Below are positions 34,311 through 46,500 of a stretch of 64,000 nt of DNA, one piece after another. The stretch spans positions 2,170,001 through 2,234,000 of the forward strand of contig CATNEN010000005.1 of the NCBI GenBank assembly GCA_950097015.1. The letters run 5' to 3'. The translations under genes and the position numbers were made by a program. Numbering within the stretch: the first letter of the stretch is position 1; each line of letters opens with the position of its first letter. A model generated the notes under the pieces. It searched no databases, was not told the origin of the DNA, and saw only the letters and a program-made list of their open reading frames with translations. Source of the stretch: Macrostomum hystrix (lineage: Eukaryota > Platyhelminthes > Macrostomidae).

Positions 34311-35340
34311 AATTGGCATGTACGCTCGTAAAATAATCGGCCAGCTTAGGGGAATGAAACCGCTAAAACTTACGAATAAATTTATACTCTGAAAAAACAC
34401 CCAATAGAGCGTATTATATGTCAACAGCATTGAGTACTAGGTGGTTCAGTTTTATGCTATTCCACTGCAGACACAGATGACTGACGGTCGGTTGCCAAAA
34501 AATGTGATGTTTTCGCGGATAATTTTTATTTAAACAAAATCATCAGAGCGGGAATTTTAGATTAACTTTTTTTGTTCATTGAAGAAGAAAATTTATTTTA
34601 CATTGTTAGCTTTTCTAATTTTTTATTGCATTTTGGATCTTCTGTTGAGTATATAGCTGCTATGTAAATTTACTAGAAACTGAAATAATAAGCCCCTTTA
34701 AGAAGATTAAAAGAAGCTTAGCAAGCAAAAGCTTAACAACATAGAATTAAGTAAAATAAACATGTTTTAACCCGCTAATGCTCCTATTAAAACCAATTAG
34801 ACGAACTTTCTAGTAGGTGCCAACCAATCTTACTAATTAGTGTATGAGCCCAACCAGTATAAAGACCGTTTTATCAGCTACTTCCTGTGAGGCTATCATT
34901 AATACCCCAAATGCAACTATGAGATCTTCACATATTTTTGCAATGAAATATCTACCGCATCCGCATGCCTACTATACAGCATGCCACCATCTCTACAGCA
35001 TGCCACCATCTCTACAGCATGCCACCATCTCTTCATGCATCCTAGACTATCTGTTCATTAAATAAATAGGTTAATTTTACACCTCATAGACACATTTATG
35101 AACTTATGAACCTATTCATTCACAAAACACTTTTTTATATTGTGCTTATTTAAAATAAGCCTGTGAATATAGTTTTTCGTTATTCTGTACAATAAATATC
35201 ATAGAAGAGAAAAATGTCTGGTAATTTTTTTATAAGAATGATCAGGTAAGAAAAATAATACAAATAAAACGCAGAGAAAACCTTAAAAAATTCAGTTTCA
35301 GTAGAGAATACTTTTAGAGATCAAAATAATCTCAAAGAGA
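34311..35340. other. FReD gene 1 upstream region and intergenic DNA
   Basis: AT-rich, no exon recognised. Three copies of an 18-bp CTACAGCATGCCACCATC repeat lie at 34974-35027. Confidence 0.6.
34380..34386 (-). promoter_or_regulatory. TATA box of FReD gene 1
   Basis: TATAAAT on the minus strand, about 70 nt upstream of the chosen start codon. The spacing suits a transcription start near 34353 and a short leader. Confidence 0.45.
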
Positions 35341-35344
35341 GGAT

Positions 35345-35825
35345 CTATGCCTCCTGCTTCGATTCTAGCTACGATTCTCGCCTCGATTCTAGCTACGATT
35401 CCCGCTTCAATTCTAGCTACGATTCCCGCCTCGATTCTAGCTACGATTCCTGCTTCGATTCTAGCTATGATTCCTGCTTCGATTCTAGCTATGATTTCTG
35501 CTTCGATTCTAGCTACGATTCCCGCTTCGATTCTAGCTACGATTCCCGCTTCGATTCTAGCTTCGATTCCTGCTTCGATTCTAGCTATGATTCCTGCTTC
35601 GATTCTAGCTACGATTCCCGCTTCGATTCTAGCTACGATTCCCGCTTCGATTCTAGCTTCGATTCTAAAAAAGTATTTTTCGATTCTAACAAAGACTTCT
35701 GCTTCGATTCGAGCTACGACTCCTGCTTCGATTCTAGCTAAAATTCCTGCTTCGATTCTACCCAAAACTCCTTCTTCGATTCTAGCTGAGCCTTGCGCTG
35801 CGATTCTATAGCTACGGCTCCGATT
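35345..35825. repeat. 24-bp minisatellite downstream of AMN1
   Basis: About 20 copies of a 24-bp unit made of two 12-bp halves, GATTCTAGCTAC and GATTCCCGCTTC. All copies are open in several frames, which explains the Ala/Ile-rich open frames here. Confidence 0.93.
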
Positions 35826-35956
35826 CAAGATTTTGTCTGAGATTCGCAACGTGGTTATTTCTTACTCAGTAAATACTTTTAAATCAACTTGTGTATATTA
35901 AGCGTGAACACGAGAAACTTTCCAGCTTCAAAAGCGAAAAGATGCCTTAATCTGGC

Positions 35957-37634
35957 TCAGTAGATTGTCCAGAACAGCTGCTTGACTTTGCCGCCATTTC
36001 GCAGGCGCTCCAGGGCGTCACGTGACTCCACAGTCAGCAGAGGACAGTTCGTGAAGGTCAGGATGCTGAGTTTCGGACAGGAGTCCACCAAGCAGCAAAT
36101 GCTATCATCTGTTAGAGCTGCGCACTGATTGATCTGCAGTTCCGTCAGCTGGCGGCTCAGAGGCGAAGCTGCCAGCACGGCGACGCCTTTGTCAGTGATG
36201 GCGCAGCCGCTAAGGTTCATGCTGGTGAGGCTTCGGCAGCGCTGCGCGATAAATTCCAGGCTGGCGTCGGTGCAGGCTTGGCAGCCCTGCAGGTTCAGAA
36301 CGCGCAGGCAGCGACCCGCTGTGGCGGTTAGAGAGTCAATCACGAAGTCGTTCACCTGTTCATTGGTGTTGCGACAATAGGGGATGAGAGTAGAAGATAG
36401 ATTAAATTAGACGGCAAACCAATGTGTTCCTTGATCTCGAAACTGAGGCAAGGCCACATTCATTTTAGGCGCCCCACCCTCAATGCACAGAGATCGTGTC
36501 CATTGTCTGATGAATGCGTGTGCCTAGCTGCGAATCGACTGTCTACCAGTACAATATACGATGCGTCACTGCCCCATAGTCCTATCTGTACATTACATTA
36601 CATTACATTACTGTACATTATACAAACCAATGTTACGAGTAAAACGAAACTGAAATTGATTGTATTCTGGATTGTATGTGGTTTCTTTTTACTACTGATA
36701 ATAATAAAAAAAGCGAGTAGTATAGTACGTGCATTTTATTTTTTTACAAACCTGATTGCAGCGACGCAGCTGAACATCGCGCAGTCCAGTCAGTCTGGGC
36801 AGCAAAGTCAGCAGGGCTTGCGTTGATGGCGCCTCCCGGCTGCCCTTCATGGCGTTGAGGTTCAAGGATTGTAGAGACTTGCAGACGGCAAGGTGATTAA
36901 GACAATCGTCGGAGATGACATCAAAGTTGCTCCAGTCCACTCTAAGAGTCGCCCACGTGACCAACTGCGCGGCCTGCAGGCTGTCCATGCCAGTCAGCGA
37001 GCGCCGCGACATCATGTCATGCAGCTGGTTAAGAATGTAAGGTGGTAGGCTCAACAGTCTACTCAGGCTGAACTGCCTTATGTTGTCACAGATGAAGGCG
37101 GCTGATCTGGACAAGTTAAAAAGTAAAATGAAAAAAAAATGTTCTAGATAATATTTAGCTCACAAGGCTATTTTCAGTTATGAACAATTATAGAAAATTT
37201 TAGCAGTACCACTAATTATTAATATCTCTGCAAGGCAGTTAAAAACAACAGATTTTGAAAAAAAACTGTCTGCTGTAAATTTATGTATAAAAAAGAGTTC
37301 CAAATGTTACAAGCAGTAAATATGCTTAAAATGATATCATAGAAGAAACTAATTTTATAGTTTTTGTTGACCAAATGACAAAAATTTAACAAAGCAATGG
37401 AGACAAAGTCTTTTTAGATCTTAAGTTTAAGTTTAGTTTAAATCATAATATAATGCATTCCAAAGAAAAAAGCCATAAAGATTTTATCTACAATTTGTCT
37501 TTTGAAGTTATTAAAAGCAAATGAATAGTCTGATAGATAATGGTCTAAGAGATTCACGCAGCTATATATTGTGGCATCTTGCAACGCAACTCTAGGGCAA
37601 CAACAACATACCTCTTTCTTAATGAAGACACCAT
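35957..37634 (-). CDS. AMN1: AMN1 homolog, leucine-rich repeat protein
   Basis: Three exons: 37634-37612, 37106-36752 and 36355-35957. They encode 257-258 residues, matching the size known for animal AMN1. Exon 1 encodes only MVSSLRK plus two bases and ends at donor AG|GTATGT. Its phase (2) fits exon 2 exactly, which is why I accept it. The protein shows F-box-like LRRs: SLQSLNLNAMKGSR, GLRDVQLRRCNQ, LRVLNLQGCQACTDASL, LTSMNLSGCAITDKGVAVL, LTELQINQCAALTDDSI, and a KVKQLFWTIY terminus diagnostic of the family. Yeast Amn1 antagonises the mitotic exit network; the animal function is less clear. No F-box is visible. Confidence 0.93.
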
Positions 37635-38824
37635 ATTTAACGTCCTAACACAGGTCAGGTCAGGTGAAGTTAATTTTAAGTCGACAAAGATGTTCGTAAA
37701 ACTGAAATACTTAAAAAAATTTAAATGACGCTGTGCGATAGAACGCTGTTGCTATAAGTATATTAAAAATAGAACTTTAAATAAAAAGATATGGCTGTAT
37801 CAAAAGCGACGGGAATAACACAAGTTTATATATATCAGGTAATTTTTACAATATTGCGCAAATGTTAAAACTAATGAGTAACTCTTTATAACGAATCAAA
37901 GAATTTTATAAAATAATTTGCTACAGATTATGCTAACTATTTCATGAAATATTTAACTACAATTTTTCGTTTTTTCTCTACCGTAGCAATTAAAAATTAG
38001 TATGTTGTTTTAAAATTACAAAAAATTTAAAAAGCGCCAGAAGTTTCTCAATGCCTTTCCTGGAACACATGCGTTTCATCTATATCTATGCAGTTGGTGA
38101 GGCTCTAAGGCTGTCAGTTAATTTTGAAACTTGCAAAAAAACAATACCTTTAACTTACAAAAAGAGGCATCCACGTGTGATGCCAAGTTCTAACTGAATT
38201 TTGTCGATCTATAGCTAGCTGGCTTTACAACTTTTCTTGTAATTGCAGTCTTGCAATCTTTCTGTTCAATTGGCCTAAAAAATCAGCAACAATACAAATG
38301 GATAATAGTAGTGTTGTGGGTACAATACCCACCACTAATACTGATAGTTAGCCTAGCTATATATAGCCACTCACGTCTTCTTACTTGCCATGGTTACAAT
38401 ACTGGACCCATGCAGCTGCCAGCTTGGGCGTTTAAGACTTTAATTTAATTCTACACTCCTCCCTACAGCTCACAGCTTCAATGTACGCTCGTATGTGACA
38501 TTCGCCGCATGTTAAACCGCATTGAAATACGGTCGCATCTAAAATCGCCAACGAAACTCTGATTGGCCAGACGTATATGTGTTTTACTATTTTAACCAAT
38601 ATAAACTGCAATGCACAATTTGAACTACTTAGAAGATGGATACATAAAGTAGACGTACAGCGCATTTATATAGCTTTCTTTTTTTATTCAGTACTTCGAT
38701 TGGGAAAGCAACTAACCTGCGGTTTAACGTGCGTTATGTCCCGCACACCAATATACAACTGGCTGCCATACTGACTACTGGTAATACGGCAACTAACAAC
38801 TTTACATAAAATTATGACAATACA

Positions 38825-38895
38825 TTGGTTGCAGCAGAAGTCAGGAGTCTTAGATCATGAAAATCATGGACACAGCAATACAGACACTATGGAGG
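38825..38895 (-). pseudogene. Isolated FReD exon 3 fragment
   Basis: The plus-strand text GGTTGCAGCAGAAGTCAGGAGTCTTAGATCATGAAAATCATGGACACAGCAA lines up with the first half of exon 3 in both FReD genes (GGTTGCAGCAAAATTCAGG, then GTCTTAGACCATG, then CATCGACACAGCAACCAC), with about ten differences. The flanks are unrelated, so this is a broken exon copy without coding potential. Confidence 0.7.
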
Positions 38896-39154
38896 TATTA
38901 CAGCTAGATTTAATATTTGTTAGTAAAAATGATTAAATTATCTAGTTTTACATATAATCTATATATTGGCTAGGCTTTGCAAATTCATATGTACTATGCG
39001 CTTGTCTTAGATTTCCTCTTTTATCCAGATGTCCTAATCTTTGTGAGGACCCATTTTTTATCCCAATCATGCGCACTCAATATACCAAAAAATATTTTCC
39101 ACTCGTTTTTTTATCGTGTAAAATATTTTTCGTCAATCGTATCCAATAAATATA

Positions 39155-39230
39155 CAGTACCTACAGCGGAAGAGCCCCTCCCAGGGCTGACCCGCGGGTC
39201 TTAGACCCAAACCTCTTAACAACAACAACA
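39155..39230 (+). mobile_element. Possible retroposon 3' end with (AAC)n tail
   Basis: A compact GC-rich stretch in AT-rich DNA contains two adjacent short hairpins (AGCCC-CTCCCA-GGGCT and GGGTCT-T-AGACCC) and ends in AACAACAACAACA. That layout is typical of the 3' end of a SINE or short LINE tail, but no head or ORF is seen. Confidence 0.3.
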
Positions 39231-40063
39231 TATAATCTAATGACGATGCATGTACCAGTATAAAACGTAATGAAAATTTACTCTTTCCTAGCTTAATTAC
39301 AGATTCCAAATTATGAGCTATAAAGCGGTATTTATTGCATTCGAGTATGCAAATATCGTATATTTCGTTTTTGCATTCCCGTTGAAAACAGAGAAGCATG
39401 AGAAAATATTAATATAGAGTAACTTTCTAGACACGCTGCAATTTTGCAGAATTTTCTATAGACTGTGAATGCATGAAGCAAATACAGTAGATGTGCTTAA
39501 CGTCTGCCTATAGAGAAAATTTACATAGCTTTTTTACCCAAGCACATGCAGCTTCTGCTGTGTTGTGTGAATCATTGCTGTTATACTGTTGCGTTATAAA
39601 TTGTTGCATGTTATATTGTGTGCACTGAGTGCATACAATATAATGCTACGCTATATATTTCCCGGGTGAAGACCATTTTCAAATACTGCCTATTTCACGA
39701 TAGCTCCCAAACCAAATGGCAGAAAATCGAAAAAAAGTATTTAATATACCACCGCGGTTTTTCTATTCTGCTGAGCGATGAATCGAATTTCAAAAGAAGT
39801 AGATTTTTTCTTTCATATAAAAAGATGAATGTTTCATATAAAGTGGCCACATATTCTGCTGCTCCGCATATCACTTGTAACACATATTAGCAATAATTTA
39901 TCATGCTGCATGATCGCATAAAATAACAAGGACTGAAGCGCTTCGTTAGTTTGCAGAAACTGTAAAACATACCGAATAAAATTCTACTGTATACTAGCTA
40001 GAAGGATTATAAATGCTATTTATAGATAATTTGCTTTGCAAAAGAGGCTCGTCTCTATTGAAG

Positions 40064-40165
40064 ATCTCTATTGTAGTCTTGTGGTTTGAGCGTCGGACTC
40101 ACGACTTGAAGGTCGGGGGTTCGTTTCCCGGCTCCAATGGAACAATTATTGTTCTTTAGCTAGAC
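40064..40165 (+). mobile_element. tRNA-derived SINE head
   Basis: Plus-strand tRNA-like sequence. TAGTCTTGTGGTTTGAGC forms the A-box region, and GGGGGTTCGTTTCCCGGC contains B-box-like GGTTCGTTTCC. CTCCAATGGAACAATT follows, the same junction as in the copies at 17.0 and 7.6 kb. A tRNA gene is less likely, because the sequence continues into the family body. Confidence 0.55.
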
Positions 40166-41849
40166 ACTTTAGCTAGTCAAATAATACAATAAGATGTCAA
40201 AAAACAAAATTTTCTGCTCGACCTAATTCAGAGTTTATTTCTGGAAAATGACCTATTTTGTTTTTTTAAACTTCAATTAAGGCAAAAACACATTTTTTGT
40301 TTCATTGACATCGCTAGACGTCGGTTATGTCGGAAAAGTTAACAGTAGTAAGACAGCGGGGTGTTTTAAATACCCACATTTCTACTTTTTCTTATATTCA
40401 AATATTCAACCAATCGACATAAAAATCCACTACTCCACTATACACTCCACAATCCACTCCACTATCCACTCCACTATCCACTCCACTATCCACTCCACTA
40501 TCCACTCCACTATCCACTCCACTATTCACTCCACTATCCAATCCACTATCCACTCCACTATCCACTCCACTATCCACTATTCATGTCGGCTATCAGTCTC
40601 AATTTTTTGGATTTATTACTTTGTAAATTGTCACATTTTAACATGTATGGATTTGCCATAGAGTTTTGCCAAAGCATTGCTAGTTGTTATTGTCACAAGG
40701 GTATTCGACAAGAATCACTACTGAATTTCTCGACGATGCTGACTCAGATAGCTTTTGAAATTAGTTCATCGTAAAATGCGTAAAATGTGAAAAGTTGCAC
40801 TAAAAAAGCTATTTCAAAACCAAGTAAATGTCATGGCGTCAAATGAAAGACTGAAGCATCGGGTCAAGCTGCGTATCGACTATAACTATAGCCCGACTGA
40901 CTAAGCGCGGATGTGGTCATGGGATGATGCAATTTCTAGGAATGGGCATTCCTAGGCGCATAATTCGCGAGATTAAGCCCAAAATCCAGCCGACCAAACA
41001 GAGAAAGTCTTTCAGTTTATTATGGGACCAAATTCTCTATATTCTGTCCTAATCTAAAATAAACCAATGGCACGACAAGCCGGATTTAAGCCAAGTGCGC
41101 AGTCTAGAGAAAATAAACACACTGACACAGATTCGCGAGTTTAAATCGTTGGTCGCCGACATTTCAGACATTTGCACTACCTTCTCTGCAGTGTGGTGAG
41201 ATAATTACATTAACAGTTCGCGCCGAAATCTGCACACTATGTACTTGCTCTTCACCGCTGACTCACCTCACTTGAAGTTCACACTGTTAGTTCTGTATCT
41301 TATAGATTAGCTTTTTCGAAGTTCTACTACCATGACATCCAATAGTTTAAATGGTTTGGAACTTTCAGCATTTCAAAGCATTAAAAGAGGAAAATTTTAA
41401 CCCTTGACTTCTTTAGAAATCTTTATACAGCGATTGTGAATACGTCCAAGCAAAAGGTTATTTTTCAAGATTAGCACTTTTTCCCTCTTCTTAGTCACGC
41501 TAATAGTTGCTCTAATTCCACTGTGATATATGGATTTTTTCTCGCCGTCAGTTCAATGGCTTTTTAGACGAGATTAATTATAGTCGACGTGAAAATCTCC
41601 CCCGGTGGCCGTGATTGCTTCTTAATCCTCAATCCGGCTATCTCTCATCCCTCGACTTAACGAGTCCAGCAACTAGCTATATCTCTGCGTGGTCACTTTA
41701 TGCAGTATAAAAGAGTACTAACTCGGAAGGCCTTTCTGTTTAAGAGATGGAAGATATATTACTTACAAAATAGCGCAGGATAGAGGGGCCCAGGGTGGTT
41801 GCGAAAAGTGGCGCGACTTTGCAAACCCCCCGACTTTAGCGAGCCGGCT
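40166..41849. other. Intergenic region before the 49-bp array
   Basis: It holds the 12-bp repeat at 40.4 kb and a short inverted repeat at 40936-40955. The rest shows no recognisable exon on either strand. Confidence 0.55.
40425..40582. repeat. 12-bp ACTCCACTATCC repeat
   Basis: About 12 tandem copies of a 12-bp unit, with small variants such as TTCACT and CCAATC. Confidence 0.92.
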
Positions 41850-42840
41850 GGCTGGGTGCACCAACGCCGCCTCAACTAGACTGAGGTTCAGGGGTTTGGT
41901 GTGGGTGCACCAACGCCGCCTCAACTAGACTGAGGTTCAGGGGTTTGGCGTGGGTGCACCAACGCCGCCTCAACTAGACTGAGGTTCAGGGGTTTGGTGT
42001 GGGTGCACCAACGCCGCCTCAACTAGACTGAGGTTCAGGGGTTTGGTGTGGGTGCACCAACGCCGCCTCAACTAGACTGAGGTTCATGGGTTTGGTGTGG
42101 GTGCACCAACGCCGCCTCAACTAGACTGAGGTTCATGGGTTTGGTGTGGGTGCACCAACGCCGCCTCAACTAGACTGATGTTCAGGGGTTTGGTGTGGGT
42201 GCACCAACGCCGCCTCAACTAGACTGAGGTTCAGGGGTTTGGTGTGGGTGCACCAACGCCGCCTCAACTAGACTGAGGTTCAGGGGTTTGGTGTGGGTGC
42301 ACCAACGCCGCCTCAACTAGACTGAGGTTCAGGGGTTTGGTGTGGGTGCACCAACGCCGCCTCAACTAGACTGATGTTCATGGGTTTGGTGTGGGTGCAC
42401 CAACGCAGCCTCAACTAGACTGAGGTTCAGGGGTTTGGTGTGGGTGCACCAACGCCGCCTCAACTAGACTGAGGTTCAGGGGTTTGGTGTGGGTGCACCA
42501 ACGCAGCCTCAACTAGACTGAGGTTCAGGGGTTTGGTGTGGGTGCACCAACGCCGCCTCAACTAGACTGATGTTCAGGGGTTTGGTGTGGGTGCACCAAC
42601 GCCGCCTCAACTAGACTGAGGTTCAGGGGTTTGGTGTGGGTGCACCAACGCCGCCTCAACTAGACTGAGGTTCAGGGGTTTGGTGTGGGTGCACCAACGC
42701 CGCCTCAACTAGACTGAGGTTCAGGGGTTTGGTGTGGGTGCACCAACGCCGCCTCAACTAGACTGATGTTCATGGGTTTGGTGTGGGTGCACCAACGCCG
42801 CCTCAACTAGACTGAGGTTCAGGGGTTTGGTGCGGCTGCA
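41850..42840. repeat. 49-bp minisatellite upstream of the integrin gene
   Basis: About 20 copies of a 49-bp unit, GGGTGCACCAACGCCGCCTC plus AACTAGACTGAGGTTCAGGG plus GTTTGGTGT. It is very homogeneous, with only a few recurring variants (GATGTTCA, TTCATGGG, ACGCAGCC). That uniformity suggests recent expansion or homogenisation. Confidence 0.97.
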
Positions 42841-43536
42841 CTGGCTCTGGCCGGTCGCGTGTTGATCGACTGTCCGCCGGGTATACTACTAGGTATAATA
42901 TCCGGGCATACTATTTATATCATCAAACTATAACCAAACTTTTGACCCAATTCTTGCCAAAAAAAGATTTTCTGCGGCCATAAATATAGAAAGCCTTGTG
43001 ATCAAAGTTGTGCTGTTTTATGTGAACACGTAGAATGTATAGAGGCATTTACTTGTAAATATACTTTGAAACCTGTATACAACGAGTATACTTGCTTGCT
43101 ATATCCAGAACTTTCCTTCGTCAGTAATCGGCCCAATGTCCATCCTCCATTTGCTCGCTCTATGATGCTGGGCAAGCCCTGTAATTTGCAAACGTCCATT
43201 GGCTGCATGCGGTGACTCTCTCTGCCCCCTCTATTTCTGCACCATCTGCGCGCACCCATGATATTACTTTTACTGGCACACACAGGAGACAGTCAAGACC
43301 AGGCCAAGCGCACACTAAGACTCATTGTTTACTGTTTAAATGCTTCCTCAACTCCATAGATGGATTAACAAACTGCATCAACTGATGGAAAGAAGTGTAA
43401 AATGGCCAGAACAGAAATTTGCGTCTAGCATTCATTTCCTGTCGCCACGTTTAAAGAGACCGACTGGAACAAATTAATACTAGCATAAAGTGTGTATTTG
43501 TCAAGAAAGCGTGCGAGATAGTTTCAAGCAAAGAAC
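42841..43536. other. Integrin upstream region
   Basis: Between the 49-bp array and the integrin start codon. No exon with similarity is visible. A 93-codon open frame on the minus strand has no recognisable features. The promoter presumably lies here, but no clear TATA box stands out. Confidence 0.5.
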
Positions 43537-46500
43537 ATGCCTCCAGGGCCGTATTTCATAACATCGGTACTGCCGCTGCTGCTGATGCAAGCCATCGCAT
43601 TGGCTCAATCGAAGGCAGGCTCTGATAGTGTTCAATACTTTTGCACAGAGTCTGCTTCTGTCATTCATGATGCTAAAAGTATCGCTAGACGATCTCACCT
43701 TGGATATCGAGTCGCTGTTCTCAAGCAAGGAATCCACCAGCATCTCCTGGTGTCTGATCCCCTGGCTTCACTCAATGAATCTAGTGCTACTAGCGGAGTG
43801 GTCTACCGACTGCTATTAAGCTCCGCTCTATTTAATGCAACACACGACCTGCGCAACAACAGTGTTGCTATACCATTTGAGTTCAACAATTCTTCGGATT
43901 TGCACGCGAACAGAAGTCTTGCCCAGTTTGGCGCCAGCATAGCAACTCTGTCGAGTGGTCAGTTTGCAATCTGCGCCCCTGGATACAATTTCGCAAACGT
44001 CTACAATCAGACGGTAACACCTGGCGTTTGCGCTTACTGGGATTCGATTGACTCAAACCCTCGCTGGCTTCAGAAATTATTTAATTATGTGCCGCACATA
44101 AGTAGCGCGGACGAACGCATGTTTGGCAACTGCTTGGGCGGCTTTGACGTTGAGCTGTTCGACGTCGCAGCACCAAAGCTGGCCGTATCAGGTCCGTTTT
44201 GCATGCACCACGATGTGGTCGTTGTATCGCTTGCGAACGACACGAAAGACATCTTAAAATCTCACAACATATACGGATACACAGGTTTCTCGCTGGCTAG
44301 CGAACGCGAGAAGTCAAAGCCGGACCTGTTCGTAACGATTCCTTGCTCCTTCACCACACGCAGTTTCACAGTCCTGAGACGCATTACTAATACCTCAACA
44401 ATTCAAGACATTGTGATGCATGTGGAGAATCCTGATTTTAACCAGCTAAAGAAAGCTTTCAACTACATGGGCTATTCCAGCGCTACTATAAAAACTGTTA
44501 GATCAAACCAAAATCATACAGCCCTTGTACTGGGCGCTCCTTTTGAGTCGAATGCCTCCATATTCGATTTTGGATGTGTCTACATAGTCCCAATAAGCGA
44601 TAAACACAGCAGGTACATGAGCTCAGAACTGGTGCTCGAACAAAGCCTGGTGCGATATTGCGGCAGAGATCAAGGAGGCAGGCTTGGAACATCCGTGATC
44701 AGCATCGGCGACATTAACGAGGATGGCAGTGATGATTTCGCCGTGGGCTGTCCTGGCTGTGGTGCTAATGGCACGGGAGCGGTTTACCTGTTTCTAGGCC
44801 CTACTAACTATCAAGCGGCACAAGGCGGCTTAAAACTTGAGCCATTCGAAGTTTTTGAGGCAGCCAGTGAATTCCCCGGCATCGTTGGCCTGGGCTGGAG
44901 CTTAGCCCTGGCTGGAGACCTTGACGGTAACGGCGCCAGCGAGTTAGTGGTCAGTGCCATTGGCAGCAATCACGTGATCCTGCTGCCTGCTAGGAAGCTG
45001 TTACAATTGTCTGTTGAAGTAAGTTATAAAAAAGGTGACATAACGATAAGCGAGCTTGCTGGTAAGGACTCCATTGAAGCGGATATGACACTATCGTTCA
45101 GTAGTAGCAAGGATTTCAATGCCAGTATTTATCTGTTTGATTTCGAAGTAAAGCTGGACGAGTTTGTGAAGATAGATAGCTTTCGACGTTTTAATGTAGA
45201 AGTAGTTGGCAGATCAGCGCTCAGCGGGGATGTTTGGCACAGGCCGACTAGAATAAACGGCGAAATAAATAAGCTCAAATTTTCGATAAAATTTCGAATA
45301 AAATTTACCCTCAACACAACTCGTCACTTGCCGGCCAGGGTTCTTCTAGGAGATTTGTTGCTACTCGTGCAGTGGCGCATGCAAAACCGCCGGGTTGCAG
45401 ACCAACCAATGCATCCGTTTCCAATAGTTTTTCAAAACGGCAAGCTCTCGTCCAACTACGAGAATAAATTAACGGTTAAATTTTTCGGCTTCAAAGAAGG
45501 CGTCTGCGAAGGTTTTTTGTGTCATGTGACTGGAAACCTGCGACTTGAGCTACTCAACAGCACAAGTTTCAATCTGAGTTCATACCAACCGATCACAATT
45601 GCTTTGCTAGTTAAAAAGGCATCAGAGGAACCTTTTTATGGGGGTGCTGCAATTCAATTTAACTTTAGCAATGGAATTTTAGTCTTAGGTAACGCCGAGA
45701 TACAAGAGAGGGGCGTCAGTAGACAAGTTGCCTATTGGAATGAGCACAAGGAGGTTCTGGTTGCGGAACCTTTTTCAATGCAGAAAGACATTTTAACAAA
45801 GACGGAAAGTGGTAGTCTGCTTGTCTATGTTCGGCTGCGCTTTGATGGCAAGCATTCAAGCTATCGAGCCAGATTTCATCTGATCAATGTTATCGCGAGC
45901 GAAGGCTACCAAGGCTACGTTACAAGTGAAACGAACGAGACAGACAATTACCAAGCGGTGGAGATAAAGTTCAATACAAGTTTGACGCTGAATCTTCTTC
46001 CAAAGAAAGCCAACTCAACTGTTGTTGATTCCCGAAAAAGCACAGACGAAGCCTACTTGAAGTCGCTCGAACAGCGTGTATCAGGCGAGGAAATCGGACC
46101 TTCGCTGCAGCACACTTATGAACTGTTTGCTGCCTCCAAGCCGATGCTGCCGGTGTACAATGTATCGCTAACTGTGCGAGTGCCCTTCGTGACATTGGAG
46201 AATAAGCTATTGCTCTTCTTTCCAAGGAACAGCATCAGATCATCGGTGCGAGCTACAGGTAGCCGGTTGCAGCCAGGTTTACCGTTCATTAGCAGCGATC
46301 CAGAAGGCTTCGTCGACAACAAAGATTTCGAGTGTCGGCCGGTGGAGGCTGATTTAGTGAAACTTCTGTTCCGGCCTGATTTAATCCTACTAGAGATGAA
46401 GCATCACAACAACGCTTCCGATCTGATCCGCTTAAGACGCGAGGTGCCAAGCCTCCCCAATGCGCCCAGGTTGCTTCCTGATCAAAATGTGTCCTTCATT

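Larger units (their letters stand above)
37635..40060. other. Intergenic region between AMN1 and the integrin gene (left part)
   Basis: AT-rich DNA with scattered structure: a hairpin at about 38310-38337 (GTGGGTA-CAA-TACCCAC), a fragment of a FReD exon at 38825-38895, and a GC-rich structured piece with an (AAC)n tail at 39160-39230. None of the short open frames looks coding. Confidence 0.55.

Noticed and set aside
35347-35849. Ala/Ile-rich and Arg/Ile/Glu-rich frames on both strands
   Set aside because: Products of the 24-bp minisatellite below AMN1.
38463-38770. Transposon with terminal inverted repeats around GTTAAACCGCA
   Set aside because: The inverted match is only about 11-15 bp and does not extend to clean ends with target duplications.
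40064-40140. Functional tRNA gene
   Set aside because: It has A- and B-box-like sequences but no convincing acceptor-stem pairing, and the 3' continuation is shared with other copies, so a SINE is more likely.
43002-43283. 93-codon minus-strand frame upstream of the integrin
   Set aside because: No signal peptide, domain or splice continuation was visible, and the length is within chance for this region.
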